NCBI RefSeq assembly: GCF_001514145.1
Contig: NZ_KQ948658.1
Location: 576,818-640,817, forward strand
DNA from: Streptomyces canus
GTDB taxonomy: Bacteria; Actinomycetota; Actinomycetes; Streptomycetales; Streptomycetaceae
DNA length: 64,000 bases
Direction: 5' to 3'
Shown here: one piece after another, positions 60,045 through 64,000 of the stretch
Position numbering within the stretch: position 1 is the stretch's first letter
How the letters are laid out: each line of letters starts with the position of its first letter
Position numbers and translations under genes: made by a program
Notes under the pieces: generated by a model
What the model was told of the DNA's origin: nothing
What the model saw: the letters and a program-made list of their open reading frames with translations, nothing else
Databases searched by the model: none

Positions 60045-60077
60045 CGGGCCCATCCGGTGTACGACCGGATGGGCCCG
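60045..60077. terminator. Strong hairpin after the beta-glucuronidase gene
   Basis: CGGGCCCATCCGGT (60045-60058) pairs perfectly with ACCGGATGGGCCCG (60064-60077), 5-base loop. It sits between convergent genes and probably ends both transcripts. Confidence 0.9.
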
Positions 60078-60109
60078 TTCCCGGGTTCAGCACGGTTGGC
60101 CCATAGAAT

Positions 60110-61168
60110 TCAGAGCATGATGAGCAGACGCGTCTTCGGCTTGAGTTTCCTGTTCACCGAACGACTCTGCACGTACACCTCCAACTTGGGATTGTTCCCC
60201 GCCTTCACGGAGACGGTTCCCTGGACATCCGAACCGAACAAAAGGCTGCGTGCCGCGTCGCCGGTATAGGCGCGGTCGGTGTCCTTCTCGACCACGATGA
60301 CTTCCTTGTTCTGCTGAACCTGAGCCCGGGCGCCCAGTTGGTAGTAGCAGGAGCCACGTTCGTACGTCACGCCCGGATGCGAGTTGACGAAGGAGCGGAT
60401 CTCGACTTCCTTGTCGACTTTCAGGAGCCGGTATTTGTCGGCCGGAATCGGTTCGAGGCTCGCCCGCACGTCGTCGACCGATATGTCCTGGCCGACAGCG
60501 AACAGGTTCTTCGTGCCGCGCACGCCCTGCTCCCGTCCGCGGAGGAAGCTGGTGGCGGCGGCGCGCACGGTGCCGATCGCCTCCTCGACGCCCTTCCGCG
60601 AGTCCGCATCCCAGATGGCGATGTTGCCGGCCGGGAAGCCGTAGTTCTGGGCGGTGCGCTTGGCCAGGGAGTTCGGCACGAGGATCGCGGAGGTCCAGTG
60701 GCCCGGAAGCCCGCGCATCTTCGCCGTGATCTTGTCGAGCCAGGGGCCGAGGATGGCCATGTCCCCGTCGTGCCGCCTGTCGCCGCCGGAGGCGTTCTCC
60801 TCACCGTCCGTGACGACGATCTGGAGGAAGCTGTGCTCGCCGTATTCCTCCCAGATATGGCCCAGGTCGTCCAGGGACTTCAGAGAAGCCTCGATAAGGG
60901 CGGTAGCGCCATTGTTGACCTGGTACAGCCCCCGCATGGACGGAAGATGCTTCACGTCCATGTCCCAGACCAGGTTCTCCACCTGGTGATCGAAGGAATA
61001 GAGGCTGATCCGTGTCTCGTGGCCGAGGCTGTCCGACTCGGCCTTGAGACCCGCCACGAACTCGTCCACCACCTGAATGAGCTGACTCTGGTGCGGACGC
61101 ATCGAACCCGAACAGTCCACTACCAGCGCGACGTGATTCACCTTGTGCTGGATCTTGTTTGCGGGCAC
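60110..61168 (-). CDS. von Willebrand A-domain protein
   Basis: 352 residues from GTG 61168 (GGAGGGGG upstream). The vWA domain begins at once: VNHVALVVDCSGSMRPHQSQ gives the MIDAS DxSxS (Asp18, Ser20, Ser22), with TDGEENASGG later contributing the second Asp. The C-terminal ~130 residues (FVNSHPGVTYERGSCYYQLG; VQSRSVNRKLKPKTRLLIML) form an additional beta-rich region I do not recognise. There is no signal peptide, so it is cytoplasmic. It stands alone, without the AAA+ partner often found with vWA proteins. Role unknown. Confidence 0.88.
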   Translation of the reverse strand: MPANKIQHKVNHVALVVDCSGSMRPHQSQLIQVVDEFVAGLKAESDSLGHETRISLYSFDHQVENLVWDMDVKHLPSMRGLYQVNNGATALIEASLKSLDDLGHIWEEYGEHSFLQIVVTDGEENASGGDRRHDGDMAILGPWLDKITAKMRGLPGHWTSAILVPNSLAKRTAQNYGFPAGNIAIWDADSRKGVEEAIGTVRAAATSFLRGREQGVRGTKNLFAVGQDISVDDVRASLEPIPADKYRLLKVDKEVEIRSFVNSHPGVTYERGSCYYQLGARAQVQQNKEVIVVEKDTDRAYTGDAARSLLFGSDVQGTVSVKAGNNPKLEVYVQSRSVNRKLKPKTRLLIML

Positions 61169-61262
61169 GTTTGTGTTCCCCCTCCGAGACTCCCCGAATG
61201 ATGTCCTCATTTTATGAGGAGGCACTGACAACGGCCCTTGGAGCTCCAGCAGTTACAGGCCA

Positions 61263-61630
61263 TCACGGAGCGGACGGCGGCAGTTCCTCAGCCCAGCGGA
61301 CCAGCGCTTCGTGTCGTTCCAGGACAAGGCCTGCCGTGGCGGCCATGGCCTCGTCGACCATCTCGCCCCGGAACGCCACCGCGCCCGTCCCCTCCCGCTG
61401 TGCCGCCTCGACCGCCGCGATCAGCTCCGCGCAGCGGGCCAGTTCGTCGGGGCCGGGGGAGAACACCTCGTTGATCACGGGGACATGGGAAGGGTGGATC
61501 GCCATCATCCCTTCGTAGTCGAGGGAGCGGTTCTGTCCGGCGAATGAGCGCAGTCCCGGCAGGTCGGTGATGCGCGTCCACAATCCGCTGACCGGGCGCG
61601 GCACTCCGGCTGCCCTGGCGTCCAGCAGGA
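61263..61630 (-). pseudogene. Citrate lyase beta/HpcH-type CoA lyase, C-terminal fragment
   Basis: The frame RVLLDARAAGVPRPVSGLWT, GQNRSLDYEGMMAIHPSHVP and VINEVFSPGPDELARCAELI is the last ~120 residues of a CitE/malyl-CoA lyase-type TIM-barrel enzyme, ending at 61263. The N-terminal two thirds, including the metal-binding Glu/Asp, are absent. It abuts an SDR fragment in a different frame at about 61625. Confidence 0.75.
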
Positions 61631-61792
61631 CGCGGCCGCCACGGAGGCGGGGTCGGTGATGTCGAGCGCGATCGGCGTGACGCCGGACAGGTCCACCTGG
61701 TCGGGGTTGCGGGCACCTGCGTAGACGGTGGCGCCACGCCCGAGCCCGCGGTTGGCTCCGGTGACGAGAACGGTGCTCGTGGAGAGGGCCAT
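61620..61792 (-). pseudogene. SDR N-terminal fragment with internal deletion
   Basis: From ATG 61792: MALSTSTVLVTGANRGLGRG is the NAD-binding start of an SDR, but about ten residues are missing before TVYAGARNPDQVDLSGVTPI and ALDITDPASVAAA, after which the sequence passes into the citrate-lyase-like fragment. Only ~55 codons remain and the catalytic half is gone. RBS-like GGAAAAG surrounds the start. Confidence 0.7.
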
Positions 61793-61872
61793 GGAAAAGC
61801 TCCTCATCGTGCACGGGAAAACGATGGCGAGTGGGGGGAGAGAAATGTGGCGGCCGGCCACGTCCTCGGTGC

Positions 61873-62706
61873 CTATGCCTGCTGGTTGATGAGGCCGGCG
61901 TAGTGGCCGAGGTTCCGCTCGATCTCGTCGAGACCGATCTCGGCGATGGCCTTCCCGAGTTGCGGCACGCGGGCCTGGAATCCCGGCCAGTTGACGGACT
62001 CCGCGAACTCCGCCCAGGACGCGCGCAGGTCGGCCACGGGCGGCAGGGTCGACCGGTTGATCTGCGCCTTGGCGCCCAGGACGGACGCCTTGTCGAAGGA
62101 CGCGATGCGCGCCGCGACACCGTCGACGAAGGCGTCGAGTTCGGCGTCGGGGACGGCCCGGGTCACCCAGCCGTACTGTTCGGCGCGCTCGGCGTCGTAG
62201 TCCTCGCTGGTGAGGATCGCTTCGAGAGCGCGGTCCCGTCCCAGCAGCCGGGCCAGCCGGTCGCTGCCGCCACCGCCCGGGACGATGCCGATCGCGACCT
62301 CGGGCTGGCAGAAGAAGGCTTCCTCGCGGCTGGCGTAGCGCAGGTCGAAGGCCAGGGTGATCTCGTCCCCTCCGCCCCGGGTGCGCCCGCGGATGGAGGC
62401 GATGCTGATGAACGGGGCGCTGGTCAGGCGGGTGACGAGTTCGACCCACCTCGGGGTCCCGTCCGCGGCGTTCAGGGCCAGGAGTTCGGGCACCTGGCCG
62501 AGATCGGCGTGGTTGAAGAAGTATCCGGGCGTGCCGCTGTCGAAGACGACGACCTGGACCTGTTCGTCCCGGCTCAACTCGTCGACGACGTTGATCAGTT
62601 GGGTGACGGTGTCCGCGCCGACGACGTTCACCGGCGGATTGGTGAAGGTGACCCTGCGGATCCTCGGCGCCACGGTCTCGATCTTGAACATGCTGTGCTG
62701 GGTCAT
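61873..62706 (-). CDS. Enoyl-CoA hydratase/isomerase family protein
   Basis: 277 residues of the crotonase fold. TPRWVELVTRLTSAPFISIA contains the helix before the oxyanion loop SIRGRTRGGGDEITLAFDLR, and FFCQPEVAIGIVPGGGGSDR forms the second half of the active site, including the usual catalytic Glu position. Start 62706 has GGAG upstream. It lies between the SDR/CitE scar and the exported hydrolase gene on the same strand, all beta-oxidation-like or small-molecule functions. The substrate is unknown. Confidence 0.88.
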   Translation of the reverse strand: MTQHSMFKIETVAPRIRRVTFTNPPVNVVGADTVTQLINVVDELSRDEQVQVVVFDSGTPGYFFNHADLGQVPELLALNAADGTPRWVELVTRLTSAPFISIASIRGRTRGGGDEITLAFDLRYASREEAFFCQPEVAIGIVPGGGGSDRLARLLGRDRALEAILTSEDYDAERAEQYGWVTRAVPDAELDAFVDGVAARIASFDKASVLGAKAQINRSTLPPVADLRASWAEFAESVNWPGFQARVPQLGKAIAEIGLDEIERNLGHYAGLINQQA

Positions 62707-62734
62707 GCTGGGCTCCAGTGCTGAGGGGGATACG

Positions 62735-63745
62735 TCAGCGGTCGAGGAAGGTGTTCACCTCGGTGCCGAACTTGACGGCGTACTGGTAGAGAAAGCCGTG
62801 GCCGGCGTCCGGGTAGATGTGCAGTCGGGCGTCGGGGAGGTACTTGGCCAGCAGGTGGGAGTTCTTGGCGGGCATGAGGATGTCGCTCTCGCCGTCGGCG
62901 ACCAGGGTGGGCTGGAAGAGGGCCTTCAGGCGGACCAGCTTCGACTTGTCGGTGACACCCCAGTCCGACCACGCGGTGAGCTGGTGGTCGCGGGTGGCCA
63001 GGCTGGAGGGGGCGTCGTGGTCGGTGGTGCGCTCGCCGAGGCGCTGCAGGAACTCGCCTCCCGCGGCCTGGCTGGAGGCGGTGTTCTTGAAGAAGAGGAA
63101 GAGGTAGTCCTCGGGGCCGGGGTTGTCCTTCAGGGTCCGCTGCAGGATGTCGGGGTCGGATGCGCGCTGGTCCACTCCGCCCTGGGGGCCGGTGGCGGCC
63201 AGGACGACGCGGCGGACCTGCCAGGGGCGGCGCAGCGCGACCTCCTGGGCGACCTCGCCGCCGAGGGAGAAGCCGAACACGTCGTAGCGGGGCAGCTTGA
63301 GGGCGTCGATGAAGTCGATGGCGTCCAGGGCCATTTGCTGGACGGTGCTGGGGGTGGTGCCGGTGGAGCCGCCGACGCCGACGTTGTCCACGAGTATGAC
63401 CTCGCGCTTGGCGGCGATGGTGTCGATGAGCTTGGGGTCCCAGCTGTCGAGGGTGCCGCGGAAGTGCTGCAGGAAGACCAGGGGCACGCTGCCCGCACTG
63501 GGGTGGCCGAATCGGCGGTACTGGTAAGTGATGCCGTTGGCGGCCTTGACGCGCAGGTTGGGGGCGGTTCCGGCGCTCTCGGTGTTCTGCGTCCGGGTGA
63601 CCGCGTGCCGCGTGCTGCTGGAGCTGCCGCTCACGGCGTTGGCCATGCTCGGTGCCGTGGCGGTGAGGGCCGCGACGACCGACACACCGGCCAGTGCCAT
63701 CGCGGTCCGCCGGGAGATACGGGTACGTCGATTGATTGAGGACAT
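62735..63745 (-). CDS. Tat-exported alpha/beta hydrolase
   Basis: 336 residues. The N-terminus carries a twin-arginine signal (RTRISRRTAMALAGVSVVAA, cleaved near ANA). The hydrolase domain has nucleophile elbow VFGFSLGGEVAQ and the catalytic His in YPDAGHGFLYQYA; LVDNVGVGGSTGTTPSTV resembles the haloperoxidase/esterase group. Start 63745 has AAGGAAATGGC upstream. It is 28 bases upstream of the enoyl-CoA hydratase gene on the same strand and probably cotranscribed. Export by Tat is unusual for this fold and suggests an extracellular substrate. Confidence 0.88.
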   Translation of the reverse strand: MSSINRRTRISRRTAMALAGVSVVAALTATAPSMANAVSGSSSSTRHAVTRTQNTESAGTAPNLRVKAANGITYQYRRFGHPSAGSVPLVFLQHFRGTLDSWDPKLIDTIAAKREVILVDNVGVGGSTGTTPSTVQQMALDAIDFIDALKLPRYDVFGFSLGGEVAQEVALRRPWQVRRVVLAATGPQGGVDQRASDPDILQRTLKDNPGPEDYLFLFFKNTASSQAAGGEFLQRLGERTTDHDAPSSLATRDHQLTAWSDWGVTDKSKLVRLKALFQPTLVADGESDILMPAKNSHLLAKYLPDARLHIYPDAGHGFLYQYAVKFGTEVNTFLDR

Positions 63746-63772
63746 GCCATTTCCTTGGGTCGGGCCGGAGGT

Positions 63773-63792
63773 CTCCCCCGAAAGCGGGGGAG
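63773..63792. terminator. Hairpin upstream of the exported hydrolase
   Basis: CTCCCCCG (63773-63780) pairs with CGGGGGAG (63785-63792) around a 4-base loop. It may end the LuxR transcript or lie in the hydrolase 5' leader. Confidence 0.5.
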
Positions 63793-63910
63793 CGGGGAGC
63801 GCCGACGCCGGTGAACTCCGAGGGCGGCGAAGGAACTCCCGCATGATCGACACGCCTGAAAGCTAGGCAGCGGCACTGTCGTCGGAAACCATCCCGAGCG
63901 CCCGTCGGGG

Positions 63911-64000
63911 TCATCCGCCAGGGCGAACCAGTCCGCTCTCGTAGGCCACGACGACGGCCTCTATACGGTCGCGGACGCGTAGTTTGGCGAGGATACGGGC
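63911..64000 (-). CDS. NarL/LuxR-type response regulator, 3' end only
   Basis: Only the last 29 codons are in the window; the gene continues past 64000. They read ARILAKLRVRDRIEAVVVAY then ESGLVRPGG, the C-terminal end of a NarL-type LuxR HTH (the segment after the recognition helix). The partner kinase, if any, lies outside. Confidence 0.75.
   Translation of the reverse strand, partial: ARILAKLRVRDRIEAVVVAYESGLVRPGG

Noticed and set aside
1..64000. Biosynthetic gene cluster (PKS, NRPS, terpene, RiPP)
   Set aside because: No ketosynthase, adenylation, carrier, terpene synthase or lanthipeptide-type genes were found; the SDR, SnoaL-like and PLP enzymes alone do not make a case.

Overview
The window is high-GC DNA (codon third positions almost all G/C) with sparse, short intergenic gaps, MsiK-type sugar ABC transporters that lack their own ATPase, many GTG starts, LacI/TetR/AraC/MmyB-type regulators and leaderless promoters. 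All of this points to a Streptomyces or close relative. The large number of broken genes and tRNA-derived direct repeats suggests an accessory region (chromosome arm or integrated element) rather than core genome.

Region 1 (1-2.4 kb) holds two divergent paralogous MmyB-like HTH regulators. Region 2 (2.6-19 kb) lies between two imperfect ~90-bp direct repeats, each carrying the 3' end of a tRNA (att-like). Inside are a broken CBM13 lectin and a LacI stub, then a plant-polysaccharide locus: SurA-like foldase, secreted beta-helix/LamG enzyme, ABC importer (two permeases, Tat-lipoprotein binding protein), two GH43-type hydrolases and two overlapping LacI regulators. An SDR / alpha-beta hydrolase / SnoaL operon with a divergent TetR and a truncated TetR follow. 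A VapBC pair lies just outside the right repeat.

Region 3 (20-43.9 kb) is a metal island. It contains a TauE/SafE exporter, a CmtR-type Cd/Pb sensor with a CDF exporter, DUF4396, a nonsense-mutated csoR, CopA, CopZ, DUF5134, an L,D-transpeptidase lipoprotein, a multicopper oxidase, an NlpC/P60 endopeptidase, a BlaI/M56 sensor pair, DUF305 and DUF3105 proteins, and five small DUF6153-like secreted proteins, one of them heading a PLP-synthase/MFS operon. Three near-perfect TACCCCC-GGGGGTA palindromes (CsoR boxes) precede DUF4396, copZ-copA and the DUF6153-oxidase pair. A second set of TAGTAG/CGTAGAC boxes accompanies the peptidoglycan genes and blaI. Intact copper genes are interleaved with decayed ones (cupredoxin, DUF305, tyrosinase, a lipoprotein, SanA/DUF218).

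Region 4 (44-53.6 kb): carboxylesterase, quinone-oxidoreductase and cyclophilin-like genes with an AraC regulator; two tandem YjbR-type proteins; DUF2182 with convergent DUF1326; and unrecognised membrane, lipo- and secreted proteins. Region 5 (53.7-60 kb): an MMPL stub and a complete glucuronide locus (TetR, binding protein, two permeases, GH2 beta-glucuronidase) closed by a strong terminator. Region 6 (60-64 kb): a vWA protein, a scar fusing an SDR stub to a citrate-lyase-like stub, an enoyl-CoA hydratase, a Tat-exported hydrolase and the 3' end of a NarL-type regulator.

The most unusual content is the copper island. It links copper export and oxidation, peptidoglycan enzymes that depend on catalytic cysteine, and a family of short secreted proteins with a conserved C-terminal tail, while its local csoR is disrupted. 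All calls come from reading the sequence; no database search was possible.
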